A stretch of DNA of 39,291 bases, from contig JAFGLZ010000074.1 of the NCBI GenBank assembly GCA_016927755.1, forward strand, positions 1 through 39,291, read 5' to 3'. The notes beneath the pieces were generated by a model. It was not told the origin of the DNA. It searched no databases and saw nothing but the letters and a program-made list of their open reading frames with translations. This DNA comes from Phycisphaerae bacterium. GTDB lineage: Bacteria; Planctomycetota; Phycisphaerae; UBA1845; JAFGLZ01. Each line of letters opens with the position of its first letter. The stretch's first letter is position 1. Positions 24,677-33,145 of the stretch are shown in pieces. The position numbers were made by a program, and so were the translations under genes.

Positions 24677-26431
24677 ATGCCGCGATCCCAACGCCCTGCC
24701 GACCCCGCAACGCGATACAACAAACTCAGTGCGCTCCGCACGGCGGAGACCTTCGTCATCGCCTTCGTGGCCGCCCTCGTCTTTCGCGGCTTCGTGGCCG
24801 AGGCGATGGTCGTTCCGACGGGCTCCATGGCCCCCAACCTCGAAGGGTTCCACCAAACCCAAACCTGCTCGGTCTGCGGATTCGAGTACGACTACGGCCA
24901 CTATCTCATGCAGGACGAGAGCGTCAGACCCCCTCGGGACCTGACCTGCCCCAACTGCGGCTACGGCGGCGACCGACCGACCCACGACGCGCCCTATCGG
25001 GGCGACCAGATCGGCGTCATCAAGGCCGTCTTCGACGTCGGACGTCTGTTCCCGAGCATCGACCCGCACGGCCCAAGGCAATGGTGGCACGCCTTCAAAC
25101 CGTGCCGTTGGGATGTCGTCGTCTTCAAGGACCCCAACGACGGGACGACCAACTTCGTCAAGCGACTGATCGGACTGCCGGGGGAAGTCCTCGAAATCAT
25201 CGATGGCGACATCTACACCGCTCGCGCAACCGACCTGGAGGCTACCCCGGAAGGAAGATCGGTCCTGAACAAGCTCGAAAAGCATGCGGCCGCGTACGAC
25301 GAGCTCGCGCCCAAAGAGCGACGGGTCTTTGACCGGGCCCTGAAGATCCAGCGCAAGACCGACCGAGCCCAAAGCGTCCTATGGCTGCACGGCTACGATC
25401 ACGACTATCTGCCCGTCCGAAAGCCCGAGCTGGCGCGATGGCAGCCCGCCCTGACCGACTCCCGATGGCGGACCGATGAGCGCGTGCTTCGTTTCAGGGC
25501 GAGCCAAGACCATGAACCGCTCCAGGAGATCGTCTTCCTCCGCCGAGGCCCCGAGACACAGGGAGATCAAGCCGATGCCTGCCACGTCCCGATAGAAGAC
25601 GTCTACGGCTACAACGGTAGTACCTACAGCGTCGGCGGATCCACGCCGATCCCCGTCAGCGACCTGCGACTGCGGTGCCTCCTGACCCCCGGGCAAGGTA
25701 ACGGACGGCTGACCTTGTCCCTGAGCAAACGAGATGACCGGTTCACCGCGACCTTCGCGAGCTCCGGCGAGGTGTCACTGACGCGATCCTCGGTCTCCGA
25801 GCCGAACCACCACCCAACGGTGCTCGGAACCGCCCAGGCAAAGCCGCTCGTACCCGGGCAACCCGTTCAGGTGGCCCTGAGCAATGTGGACTACCGCGTC
25901 GGCGTCTGGATCGGAGATCACAAGATCATCGAGACGAACGACGACCAGTATCCCGCGCGAGTATCGGCGGGCTCAGCCAGCCTGGCGGCATATGCCCGAA
26001 AGCTGTCACTCGACAGCGACGAGGCAGCACCGCGAATCCGCATCGGCGCCGCGGGAATGTCCCTGGACTTGGCGCACGTGCGAATCGAGCGGGACGTGTA
26101 TTACCGCTCCCTGACCGGTAGCCGTCGGTCCGACGCCGGTTGGGGTACGCAAGGCCGACCTATCTACCTGCGCAACCAACCCGAACGTGGCGTCCAAGAG
26201 TACTTCTGCCTGGGCGATAACAGCCCCCTGAGCAAGGATGGCCGGTTGTGGGACACGATCGGTCCGCATCTGACCCCCAAGCTCGCCAACGGCACGTACC
26301 AGTACGGCACCGTCCCGGCGGACCAGATGATGGGCCGGGCCTTCTGCGTCTATTGGCCCGGCGCGATGCCCCTGTTCGGCGGGCGTCTGCGGATCGTTCC
26401 CAACGTAGGCGATGTACGGATGATCCGCTGA
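24677..26431 (+). CDS. lepB: Signal peptidase I with zinc-ribbon and beta-sandwich-like insertions (copy 2)
   Basis: This 584-residue paralogue repeats the layout of copy 1, with catalytic and ribbon residues at identical positions: Ser50 in VPTGSMAPN, CSVC (64-67), CPNC (91-94), Lys162 in KRLIGLPGE and GDNSPLSKDGR near residue 513. The large insertion again contains a beta-sandwich-like region (LTLSLSKRDDRFTATF, VQVALSNVDYRVGVWIGD). Conservation is highest at the active-site boxes and in HGP..WWH.FKPCRWDVVVFKDPNDGTTNF. It is lower in the insertion. The ATG at 24677 has a GGA/AAGG-type site upstream. It arose by tandem duplication; which export substrates each copy cuts is unknown. Confidence 0.9.
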   Translation: MPRSQRPADPATRYNKLSALRTAETFVIAFVAALVFRGFVAEAMVVPTGSMAPNLEGFHQTQTCSVCGFEYDYGHYLMQDESVRPPRDLTCPNCGYGGDRPTHDAPYRGDQIGVIKAVFDVGRLFPSIDPHGPRQWWHAFKPCRWDVVVFKDPNDGTTNFVKRLIGLPGEVLEIIDGDIYTARATDLEATPEGRSVLNKLEKHAAAYDELAPKERRVFDRALKIQRKTDRAQSVLWLHGYDHDYLPVRKPELARWQPALTDSRWRTDERVLRFRASQDHEPLQEIVFLRRGPETQGDQADACHVPIEDVYGYNGSTYSVGGSTPIPVSDLRLRCLLTPGQGNGRLTLSLSKRDDRFTATFASSGEVSLTRSSVSEPNHHPTVLGTAQAKPLVPGQPVQVALSNVDYRVGVWIGDHKIIETNDDQYPARVSAGSASLAAYARKLSLDSDEAAPRIRIGAAGMSLDLAHVRIERDVYYRSLTGSRRSDAGWGTQGRPIYLRNQPERGVQEYFCLGDNSPLSKDGRLWDTIGPHLTPKLANGTYQYGTVPADQMMGRAFCVYWPGAMPLFGGRLRIVPNVGDVRMIR

Positions 26432-26447
26432 ATCAACGGCCGCGGCG

Positions 26448-27017
26448 ATGCGGGGAGCCTTTGTCGCTGTAACAGGGGTAGCTCCAAACCCCCGAAACAG
26501 ACCGAGCCAACCGGAGAGCCCTACGATTCGAGGCCAACGGGACATCCGAAATCACGCACTCGCGATCAGTCTGGTCCTGGCCTGCTTGCTGTGGGCCGCG
26601 GTGCTCGCGGTCCGATCATCGCGGCTGATCTCCCTTGATGCGCCCACCACACTTGCGTCGGAGGCCCTGCTTAGCGCCCTCCTGTTGTTGGGTACGCCGG
26701 CTCTGTGGGTCGTCGTTCGCGCGTTCGTGCGTCGGACCCAACGCTCGCGGACAGCCGAGACGTGGACGACCAACTCGCTCCTGATCGTCTCGGCAATCCT
26801 ATCCGTCGGGGCCGTTGTTGTTGGGGAACTGCACGTCGCCGGAATCCGCAACCTGTTGCGCGAACTCGCCGTTCTGCAGCCTGGAGATGGCGCGATTCCC
26901 GGAATCAAACTGCAAGTCGTCGAGAGCTATCGTCTGCTGGCCATCGCCGGCGGACTCCTGCAACTCGCCGTCGTCTCGTTGGGCGGGGCACTCCATCGCC
27001 GCGCCATCTCACGGTAG
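26448..27017 (+). CDS. Hypothetical integral membrane protein
   Basis: This 189-residue protein is not recognised. It has four hydrophobic segments consistent with membrane helices: NHALAISLVLACLLWAAVLAV, ASEALLSALLLLGTPALWVVV, SLLIVSAILSVGAVVVGEL and LLAIAGGLLQLAVVSLGGA, with a basic loop RRTQRSR between the second and third. The ATG at 26448 is 16 bases after the signal peptidase stop, so it may be cotranscribed with that gene. The first 35 residues are polar and weakly conserved-looking, so the true start could be further in, though no other ATG offers itself. Its end overlaps the convergent DUF1611 gene by 9 bases. Confidence 0.6.
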   Translation: MRGAFVAVTGVAPNPRNRPSQPESPTIRGQRDIRNHALAISLVLACLLWAAVLAVRSSRLISLDAPTTLASEALLSALLLLGTPALWVVVRAFVRRTQRSRTAETWTTNSLLIVSAILSVGAVVVGELHVAGIRNLLRELAVLQPGDGAIPGIKLQVVESYRLLAIAGGLLQLAVVSLGGALHRRAISR

Positions 27018-28058
27018 CTCAAACGCCTCGCGCAGGCTCTCGATCAGCGGATCGCACCCGAACCGAACGACGTCCGTCGTCGGCAGCCCGGTTTCGGCCG
27101 CGGTGGCCTTGATCGCGGCGCGAGCGTCCTCGTCACTCATCCCGGCCGTATAGAGCGAAACGCCGCACACGCGACACGGATGCCGAGCGTTGGCTAGCCG
27201 CTCGTTCAGCGCGATATGATCCAACAGGCTGGCCGAGCGCTTCTCCACCCCATGATGGTGATCGCGCCCAGGCTGATGGCAGACAATCAGGGCGTCCGGA
27301 CACGCCCCATGCAGCAACCCCAGGCTGACGCCGGAGTACCCGGGGTGCGTGATCGAGCCCTGTCCCTCGATGAAGGCAATCTGCCGGTCGGCCACCTGCT
27401 CGCAGAGCCATTCGGCCGCCCCGGCGGTGAAGTCACTGATGACGCGATCCACGGCGATGCCCCAGCCCTCAATCATGATGCCGGTCTGCCCGGTCGCCAC
27501 AAAAGCGGCGTCCCACCCAACCCGTCTGGCTGCGGCCCGTAATTCGAGCGTTGCGACCATCTTGCCCACGGCGCAGTCCGTACCGACCGTCAAGACGCGT
27601 TTGACCGGCAGCTCCGCCGCCATGCCGACCGCCACCCTGTCAAACGGACCAGGGTCGCGCACGTCCAGCAACTCTACACCATGTTTGCGGGCCTGCTCGG
27701 ACAGCTCGTCGTCGTCGCGGAGCAGCATGTGAAGCCCACTGACAATCGACATGCCGTGCCTGATCGCCGCGGTGAGATGCGTTCGCCACGCGTCCGGCAG
27801 CTTCCCACCAATAGGCGCAATGCCGATCAGGAGTGAGTCCGGCTCGAAGGCAAGCGCTTGCTCGATGGAGGCGATCACCGGAATCCCTTGGCCCCAGCCG
27901 ATCAAGCCCTCGAGCGGCTGTCCGACGTGCTGCGGATCGAGAACTGCCACAACGTGCTCGCGGCGGTACCTGATCAGAGAAGACGCCGTCTTGGCGCCCA
28001 AGGAACTGAGTTGTCCGTCAGTGAGGATCACCATTCGTCGATAGTCGAGGCAATTCAT
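27009..28058 (-). CDS. DUF1611 (DgcN-like) P-loop protein
   Basis: This 349-residue protein belongs to the DUF1611 family, formerly annotated as NAD-dependent epimerase/dehydratase. One member, DgcN, acts in D-glutamate catabolism as an N-acetyltransferase together with DgcA, an enolase-superfamily enzyme. The N-terminal Rossmann-like half contains ILIGIAPIGGKLP. The C-terminal half has a P-loop GTDCAVGKM, FVATGQTGIMI, FIEGQGSITHPGYSG and VCHQPGRDHH, all typical. The ATG at 28058 is chosen; a TTG two codons earlier and an ATG at 28034 are alternatives. No dipeptide epimerase partner is adjacent, so the exact role here is uncertain. It is the only minus-strand gene between 19239 and parB. Confidence 0.85.
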   Translation of the reverse strand: MNCLDYRRMVILTDGQLSSLGAKTASSLIRYRREHVVAVLDPQHVGQPLEGLIGWGQGIPVIASIEQALAFEPDSLLIGIAPIGGKLPDAWRTHLTAAIRHGMSIVSGLHMLLRDDDELSEQARKHGVELLDVRDPGPFDRVAVGMAAELPVKRVLTVGTDCAVGKMVATLELRAAARRVGWDAAFVATGQTGIMIEGWGIAVDRVISDFTAGAAEWLCEQVADRQIAFIEGQGSITHPGYSGVSLGLLHGACPDALIVCHQPGRDHHHGVEKRSASLLDHIALNERLANARHPCRVCGVSLYTAGMSDEDARAAIKATAAETGLPTTDVVRFGCDPLIESLREAFELP

Positions 28059-28461
28059 CGTCAACGCATCCCGAAATCGGACCCGGTTCGAACGTCCTCG
28101 GCAGGCCCACGCCCTCTCCCCACCTAGACGAAGAACTCAGTCTACGGGATTGCCGCCGAGAGCGATAGAGCCAGGCACGGCATGATGGAGAAGTGATGCG
28201 TCGGTGAAGACTCAGCGCGACTTGGTCCCTTCCTTTGCAGCCTCGCCATCCTCGTTCGCCAGCCGACCGCCATGCAAAGAGTTATCGGACCCTATGCATG
28301 CCCCCGCTTCGCACCAGCACGATTCCAGAAGGCCTTAAGGCATTGCTGCTCAATAAATGTGGTCCCCACGTAAAGTGCCACTTCTGTCTAGTCGAAGCTA
28401 ACTTCCGAGGAGGCTGCCCAACGCCGGGTCTGTCCTGTCCGCTGCTATCGGGGAATACCAA
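28059..28461. other. Gene-free stretch between DUF1611 and PilZ genes
   Basis: About 400 bases between divergent genes with no supportable coding region. A perfect 10-bp palindrome GCCTTAAGGC lies at 28332-28341. No clear promoter, terminator or riboswitch pattern was found, though promoters for both flanking genes must lie here. Confidence 0.5.
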
Positions 28462-28866
28462 ATGACGACATTCGTAAGCTCCCCCACCACAAACTCCACC
28501 ACCACGATGAGTGATCGCCGAGCCGAGCCCCGGCTTCGGTACTCCTGGCAAATGTACTTCCAGCTCGACCGTCACGGCCGCGTCGAACAGGGCCGCATGG
28601 TCGACCTTTCCCGCACAACGGCCGCCTTCCTCGCAAAGGACGACGGCGATCTGGCTCCCGACCAGCAACTCCACATCCGTCTGACACACCCGATGGTTCA
28701 AGGCGAACTCTTCGGCATATTGGAGGTCCGCCGATCCGCCAGAATCATCCGGCTCGACCCGTACATCAGCGACCACAAGCGAGTGGCCGTCCGTTTCGAC
28801 GCCCCGCTGGACTATGAACCCGCCGGCGACACGCCCAGCGTCTGCGGCGCTGCGCCCGTGTTCTGA
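28462..28866 (+). CDS. PilZ-domain-like protein
   Basis: PilZ domains bind cyclic di-GMP and relay it to motility or exopolysaccharide machinery. This 134-residue protein has RRAEPRLR (RxxxR) near residues 19-26, beta strands through SWQMYFQLD, then MVDLSRTTAAFLAK in place of the usual DxSxxG motif. The Asp and Ser are kept but the Gly is Thr. C-terminal strands include KRVAVRFDAP, as in PilZ. The altered second motif may weaken nucleotide binding. An ATG at 28507 is an alternative start. It lies just upstream of two exopolysaccharide-type genes on the same strand, so a regulatory role there is plausible but inferred. Confidence 0.7.
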   Translation: MTTFVSSPTTNSTTTMSDRRAEPRLRYSWQMYFQLDRHGRVEQGRMVDLSRTTAAFLAKDDGDLAPDQQLHIRLTHPMVQGELFGILEVRRSARIIRLDPYISDHKRVAVRFDAPLDYEPAGDTPSVCGAAPVF

Positions 28867-29053
28867 CGTGGCAGAGTCACATGAGCTGCATCGGCTTGCC
28901 TCGAACCCGACATTGGGCGCCGGGCACTTCACCAAGCAAATCGTTCGAACATCCGCTGTACGCGATCCAGTCCCCAAGTCGACATACAATACGTGCGGAC
29001 CTCGCGCGGATGCGAGGCCCGAAATTCCCCCATGTCCCGGGCGCCAGTCGGAC

Positions 29054-30094
29054 ATGACAACCACTGTGGAAACACTCTCGGCCGCGACCCGACATGAGTG
29101 GGAAGCGTACGTCCGGTCCTCCCGTTCCGGCACCTTCTACCATACGCTCGCCTGGCATGACGGGGTCATCGAGGCCTTCGGACATGAGCCCTACTATCTC
29201 ATGACCCGCCGTCAGGAACGGTTGACTGGCGTGCTCCCGCTCTTCCTCGTGCGGAGTTGGCTCGCCGGTCGACTCCTGGTCAGCGTGCCCTACGCCGTCT
29301 ATGGCGGCGCGATTCACGACGACGACGAGGCGGGCGAAGCGCTGCTCCGAGAAGCCAAGGCCCTGGCCGATCGACTCGACGTCCGGTCCATCGACTTCCG
29401 CTCGGTCAAGGCCACCTTGCCGGGAGTGCCCGTTGTCGATCGGTACGTCACGTTCCGAAAGGCCCTGCCGGATCGCGCGGAGGATGTCCTGGGCACGCTG
29501 CCCCGTAAGGCGCGAGCGGCCGCGCGCAACGGTCGAAACAAGCACGCCCTCACGACGGACTTCGACGACAACCTGCTCTCGAAAGTATGGCGGCTCTACG
29601 CCCGGAGCATGCGCCGGCTCGGCTCGCCCAACTACCCGTTTCGCTTCTTCCGATCGCTCGTGGACCACACGCCGGACGCGCACGTGGTCTCGCTCGTCCG
29701 CTATCGTGGGCGACCCGCCGCCGGACTCGTAACGTTCATCTTCGGTGACACGGTCTTGCCCTACTTCTCCGGGTGCGATGAAACGCTGGACCGCTACGGC
29801 GTCAACAACGTCCTCTATCTCTCGCTTATGGAGTGGGCCGTCGAGCACGGACTTCGCCAGTTCGACTTCGGTCGGAGCCGAAAGGAAAACAGAGGCGCTT
29901 ACGAGTTCAAACGCCACCAGGGCTTCGAACCGGAGCCACTGGGCTATCAGCTCTATACGCCTCCTGGCCGGCAAGCCCCCGAGCTCACGCCCGGAAAAGG
30001 CAAGTTCGCCCTGGCCCAACGCATCTACCGTCGAATACCATTGTGCCTGACGAAACGTCTTGGCGCTTGGCTCGCCAAGGCGATTCCCGGTTAG
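29054..30094 (+). CDS. FemAB-like protein of the exosortase A/PEP-CTERM-associated type
   Basis: This 346-residue protein resembles FemAB-like GNAT-fold proteins that accompany exosortase A (XrtA) loci. Features are the N-terminal SAATRHEWEAYVRSSRSGTFYHTLAWHDGVIEAFGHEPYYL, where WHDGVIEAFGHEP is characteristic, and a C-terminal GNAT half with YRGRPAAGLVTFIFGDTVLPYFSGCDE and QFDFGRSRKENRGAYEFKRHQGFEP. Such proteins are thought to transfer an amino acid or acyl group to a cell-envelope or exopolysaccharide precursor, but none of this subgroup has a well-defined reaction. The ATG at 29054 fits the family start. The glycosyltransferase gene follows after 83 bases, as in XrtA loci. No exosortase is in the window. 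Confidence 0.85.
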   Translation: MTTTVETLSAATRHEWEAYVRSSRSGTFYHTLAWHDGVIEAFGHEPYYLMTRRQERLTGVLPLFLVRSWLAGRLLVSVPYAVYGGAIHDDDEAGEALLREAKALADRLDVRSIDFRSVKATLPGVPVVDRYVTFRKALPDRAEDVLGTLPRKARAAARNGRNKHALTTDFDDNLLSKVWRLYARSMRRLGSPNYPFRFFRSLVDHTPDAHVVSLVRYRGRPAAGLVTFIFGDTVLPYFSGCDETLDRYGVNNVLYLSLMEWAVEHGLRQFDFGRSRKENRGAYEFKRHQGFEPEPLGYQLYTPPGRQAPELTPGKGKFALAQRIYRRIPLCLTKRLGAWLAKAIPG

Positions 30095-30177
30095 CGAATT
30101 CTCGCAATACGCTGGCGTCGACTCGCGCGGCCGCTCAGACCCGCGGGTACTGGGCCGCTCTGCTCTACGGTGGTCGG

Positions 30178-31422
30178 ATGAAGATCCTCATGATCGCTCA
30201 ACGTCTCCCGTACCCGCCGGACAAGGGCGAGAAGATTCGCAGCTTCAACGAGCTGAAGCACCTCGCCGCGCGACACGATCTCTGGTGCGCCTGCCTCATC
30301 GACGATCGCGACGACTGGCAACACGTCGGCGCTCTCCAAAAACTCTGCCGGGGCGTAGCCGCCTTTCCGCTGCGCCCTGCGATCGCCCTGGCCAGGGGCG
30401 CGATCAGCCTGGCCTCCGGTGGAACACTGACGGAGGGCTACTTCGCTTCGCGCCGGCTGGCGGACCACGTCACCCGGTGGTCGCAAGAGATCGGCTTCGA
30501 CGCAGTGCTCGCCTTCTCCTCCAGCATCGCCCGCTATGGTCTGCTCGCAAGCGCGGCGCGGCGCGTCGTCGATTTCTGTGACGTGGACAGCGCGAAATGG
30601 CGATCCTACGCGGACAAGAGCCTCGGGCCGATGCGCTGGATCTACGCCGCCGAGGCCCGTCGCCTGGCCCGGCGAGAGCGGGATCTCGCCAGGGCCTACG
30701 ACGCCGCGGCCGTGATCTCGGAGCGAGAAGCCGCCGTATTCAGACAATCCGCAACGGGCTGCCGAGGACAGAACTATCAGTGCAATGTCTCGGTCGTGGG
30801 CAACGGCATCGATCTGGAGGCACTCCACGCGACCGGCGAGTTGCCCAAAGAGCCGGTCGCCGGATTCGTGGGCACGATGAATTATCCGCCGAATGTCGAC
30901 GCGGTCTGCTGGTTTGTTCAGGAGGCCTGGCCCCTCATTCGCCAGGCCCGGCCCGACGCTCGGTTCATCATCGTCGGCCGCTCGCCGTCTCGCCGCGTTC
31001 TGAACCTTGGAAAGACCTCCGGCGTCGAGATCACCGGCAGCGTGCCGGACGTCCGGGAGTATCTGAAGCGAATGCGCCTCTGCGTGATCCCGCTAAGGAT
31101 GGTCCACGGGCTGCAGAACAAGGTCCTCGAGGCGATGGCCTGTGGCAAGCCGGTCGTCACCACGCCCGCGGTTGCCGAAACCATGGGCGCCGAGCCCGGC
31201 CGACACCTGCTCACGGCTCAGTCCGGCCGGGAGCTGGCGAGTCAGGTCTTGGACGTGTTCGGCAACCACAGCCATGCCGAATCGCTGGCCTCGGCCGGTC
31301 GGGAATTCGTCGCGGCTCACTATCGCTGGGACGACCAGATGGCCCTCCTCGAAGGATTGCTCGAAAAGCGCGGGGACCGAATTCCGGAAGTGGCAGAACA
31401 AAAGGATGAAACGAGGCCGTAA
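30178..31422 (+). CDS. Group 1 glycosyltransferase, TIGR03087 (XrtA/PEP-CTERM-associated) type
   Basis: This 414-residue GT4-like enzyme matches the TIGR03087 sugar transferases found with exosortase A and PEP-CTERM genes. The N-terminus MKILMIAQRLPYPPDKGEKIRSFNELKHL is diagnostic of the group. The middle has VVDFCDVDSAKWRSYA, VVGNGIDLEA and GFVGTMNYPPNVDAVCWF. The C-terminal domain ends with VCVIPL-type GLQNKVLEAMACGKPVVTTP, the nucleotide-sugar site. It is cytoplasmic or membrane-peripheral and adds a sugar to an exopolysaccharide intermediate. The ATG at 30178 starts the family motif; the longer open frame overlaps the FemAB-like gene. Acceptor and sugar are unknown. Confidence 0.9.
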   Translation: MKILMIAQRLPYPPDKGEKIRSFNELKHLAARHDLWCACLIDDRDDWQHVGALQKLCRGVAAFPLRPAIALARGAISLASGGTLTEGYFASRRLADHVTRWSQEIGFDAVLAFSSSIARYGLLASAARRVVDFCDVDSAKWRSYADKSLGPMRWIYAAEARRLARRERDLARAYDAAAVISEREAAVFRQSATGCRGQNYQCNVSVVGNGIDLEALHATGELPKEPVAGFVGTMNYPPNVDAVCWFVQEAWPLIRQARPDARFIIVGRSPSRRVLNLGKTSGVEITGSVPDVREYLKRMRLCVIPLRMVHGLQNKVLEAMACGKPVVTTPAVAETMGAEPGRHLLTAQSGRELASQVLDVFGNHSHAESLASAGREFVAAHYRWDDQMALLEGLLEKRGDRIPEVAEQKDETRP

Positions 31423-31458
31423 ATAGAGCAAACTGTTCTGAGGCGCGAGGTAGACACC

Positions 31459-32118
31459 GTGGACGAGAGTCCTGCCATACATGAGCTGCTGACCCAGATC
31501 GGAAAACGGATCCGGGACGCAAGACGTCAGCAGAGCCTAAGCCAGACCCAACTGGCTCGGCAAGCAGGGATCAACCAGGGATTCCTCAGCCAGATCGAAC
31601 GAGGTAAGCAGCAACCCAGCACACAGACGCTGAACGCCCTGTCCGTCGCCCTGGGAGTGCCGCCAGCGGTGCTAATCGGTGACGGTGATATCCACGACGC
31701 CCCGCAACTCCTCGACACCCGAGATCTCCCGGTGTTCGGGTCAATACCTGCGGGGCCGCCATCCCAATCACAAGCGCAGCTCGAGATGTTCCCGGTGCTA
31801 CGGCACCTGTGGGGACCCGACCGGTATTGCCTCAAGCTCGAGTTCGACAGCATGGAGCCCACGCTCAAACCCGGGGACATCGTCCTCGTTCACTACCGAC
31901 CCGATGTCAATCCCGAGCACGTCCAAGGTCGCATCTGCGCGTGCCTGGTGGACGGCCAAGCGACGCTGAAGCGCGTCAGCGTTGAACGGAGAAACGGCGA
32001 CAAGCTGATTGTCCTGCGAGGGGATAACCCAGAGGTCCCGCCGATCATCGTCGATCCTGTCCAACAGGAGTTCAGCATCCAAGGCGTGGCAGTCTGCCTC
32101 GTAAGCCGGAACCTATGA
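31459..32118 (+). CDS. XRE-family regulator with S24 (LexA/CI-like) self-cleaving domain
   Basis: This 219-residue repressor has an N-terminal Cro/CI-type helix-turn-helix (about 13-70; LSQTQLARQAGINQGFLSQIERGKQQPS). A short linker follows, then an S24 peptidase domain. Ala98-Gly99 in FGSIPAGPP is the likely self-cleavage bond. Ser131 in LEFDSMEPTLKPGDIVLV and Lys161 in ATLKRV form the catalytic dyad. LexA and phage CI use this arrangement to inactivate themselves when RecA filaments appear, so DNA-damage control is possible. The winged-helix of LexA is absent, so it is not LexA. The GTG start follows GCGAGGTAG. No phage genes are near, which is odd for a CI-like protein. It converges on parB with a 20-base gap. 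Confidence 0.85.
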   Translation: MDESPAIHELLTQIGKRIRDARRQQSLSQTQLARQAGINQGFLSQIERGKQQPSTQTLNALSVALGVPPAVLIGDGDIHDAPQLLDTRDLPVFGSIPAGPPSQSQAQLEMFPVLRHLWGPDRYCLKLEFDSMEPTLKPGDIVLVHYRPDVNPEHVQGRICACLVDGQATLKRVSVERRNGDKLIVLRGDNPEVPPIIVDPVQQEFSIQGVAVCLVSRNL

Positions 32119-32138
32119 GATAAGCCAAGGGGGGTGCC

Positions 32139-33047
32139 TCAGATCTCCTCCAGGTCAACGCCGAGGCGCTCGGCGACCCGATCGAAATCATCAAGGCTGA
32201 AGTAGGTGATGACGATCTTTCCGGTGTTCTTCTTCCGGCCTTCCTTGATAGACACGCGGGTCTGCAAGGCCTCCGCAAACCGCTGCTCCAGGTCCTCGAT
32301 GAGCGGGCGCTTCTTCTTCGGCTTGGCCGGCGCGGCTGCCGGTGTAGCGCTCGGTTCCTCTCTGCGGGAACGAACCGCCGCCTCGAGGTGACGGACGCTG
32401 TGCCCTTCGGCGACGGTTTCCTGGGCCAGTTGCTCCATGAGCCTCGGATTCCCCAGTCCAAGCAAGCATCGGGCATGCCCCATCGAGAGCGCCCCGCCGC
32501 GGAGAAGCTGCTGCACGGCCTCGGGCAGCTCCAGAAGCCTGATGTAATTCGCGACGGTCGACCGATCCTCCCCAAGGTGGCCGGCCAAGGATTCCGCCGT
32601 CAGACCGAACCGATCGCAACACTGCTTGTAGCCGACAGCGCGGTCGAGAGGATTGAGGTCCTCGCGCTGGATGTTCTCGATGAGAGCGAACTCGACCATC
32701 TGCTGGTCGGAGACCTCGCGAACGACCGCAGGGATCGTTGACAGCCCCGCCTGCTGCGTGGCACGCCACCGGCGTTCCCCCGCCACGAGCTGATAGCCCG
32801 TCCCGCTCGGACGGACGACAATGGGCTGGATTACGCCAGTAGCCCGGATAGAGGCCGCAAGCTCCTCGAGCCGCTCGGGGTCGAAATCGGTGCGAGGCTG
32901 GTGCGGATTGGGCGTAATGGCGCGCACAGGCAGCTCCCGAGTCAAGGCCCCCGGTGTCGGCGTCGTCTGCAGGGCACTTTCCGGGAGGGCGGCCTCGCCA
33001 AGCAGTGAGGCGATACCGCGTCCGAGTCGTCGAGTCGGCTTGGCCAT
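32139..33047 (-). CDS. parB: ParB-family chromosome partitioning protein
   Basis: ParB/Spo0J binds parS, uses CTP to clamp and spread on DNA, and stimulates ParA. The 302-residue protein has the basic N-terminal LGRGIASLLGE (ParA-contacting segment), LPVRAITPNPHQPR, the CTP-binding box GERRWRA (90-96), a second box around LIENIQREDLNPLDRAVGY, a helix-turn-helix (AESLAGHLGEDRSTVANYIRLLELP) and a C-terminal dimerisation region. All are typical and the length is normal. A Lys/Pro/Ala-rich linker near 240-250 precedes the dimerisation part. The ATG at 33047 follows AAGGAGG seven bases upstream. Two parS sites lie 100-165 bases upstream. ParA is about 10 kb away rather than in the same operon. Confidence 0.95.
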   Translation of the reverse strand: MAKPTRRLGRGIASLLGEAALPESALQTTPTPGALTRELPVRAITPNPHQPRTDFDPERLEELAASIRATGVIQPIVVRPSGTGYQLVAGERRWRATQQAGLSTIPAVVREVSDQQMVEFALIENIQREDLNPLDRAVGYKQCCDRFGLTAESLAGHLGEDRSTVANYIRLLELPEAVQQLLRGGALSMGHARCLLGLGNPRLMEQLAQETVAEGHSVRHLEAAVRSRREEPSATPAAAPAKPKKKRPLIEDLEQRFAEALQTRVSIKEGRKKNTGKIVITYFSLDDFDRVAERLGVDLEEI

Positions 33048-33100
33048 GTGAAGCCTCCTTCCTCGCCCGTCGAGACACGACAGGTGTCGGATTGGGCGGC

Positions 33101-33106
33101 ATTATA
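33101..33106 (-). promoter_or_regulatory. -10 element of the parB promoter
   Basis: A perfect TATAAT on the minus strand, about 55 bases before the parB start codon. The best -35 is a weak TTGTTT 16 bases further upstream. The parS sites lie just beyond it, so ParB spreading could reach this promoter. Confidence 0.45.
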
Positions 33107-33145
33107 GCCTGGGGCGCCCGGGAAACAAGCAACGGCCCCCCCGCA

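Noticed and set aside
28085..28093. tRNA-like GGTTCGAAC
   Set aside because: The flanking bases do not form a T stem, anticodon arm or acceptor stem on either strand.
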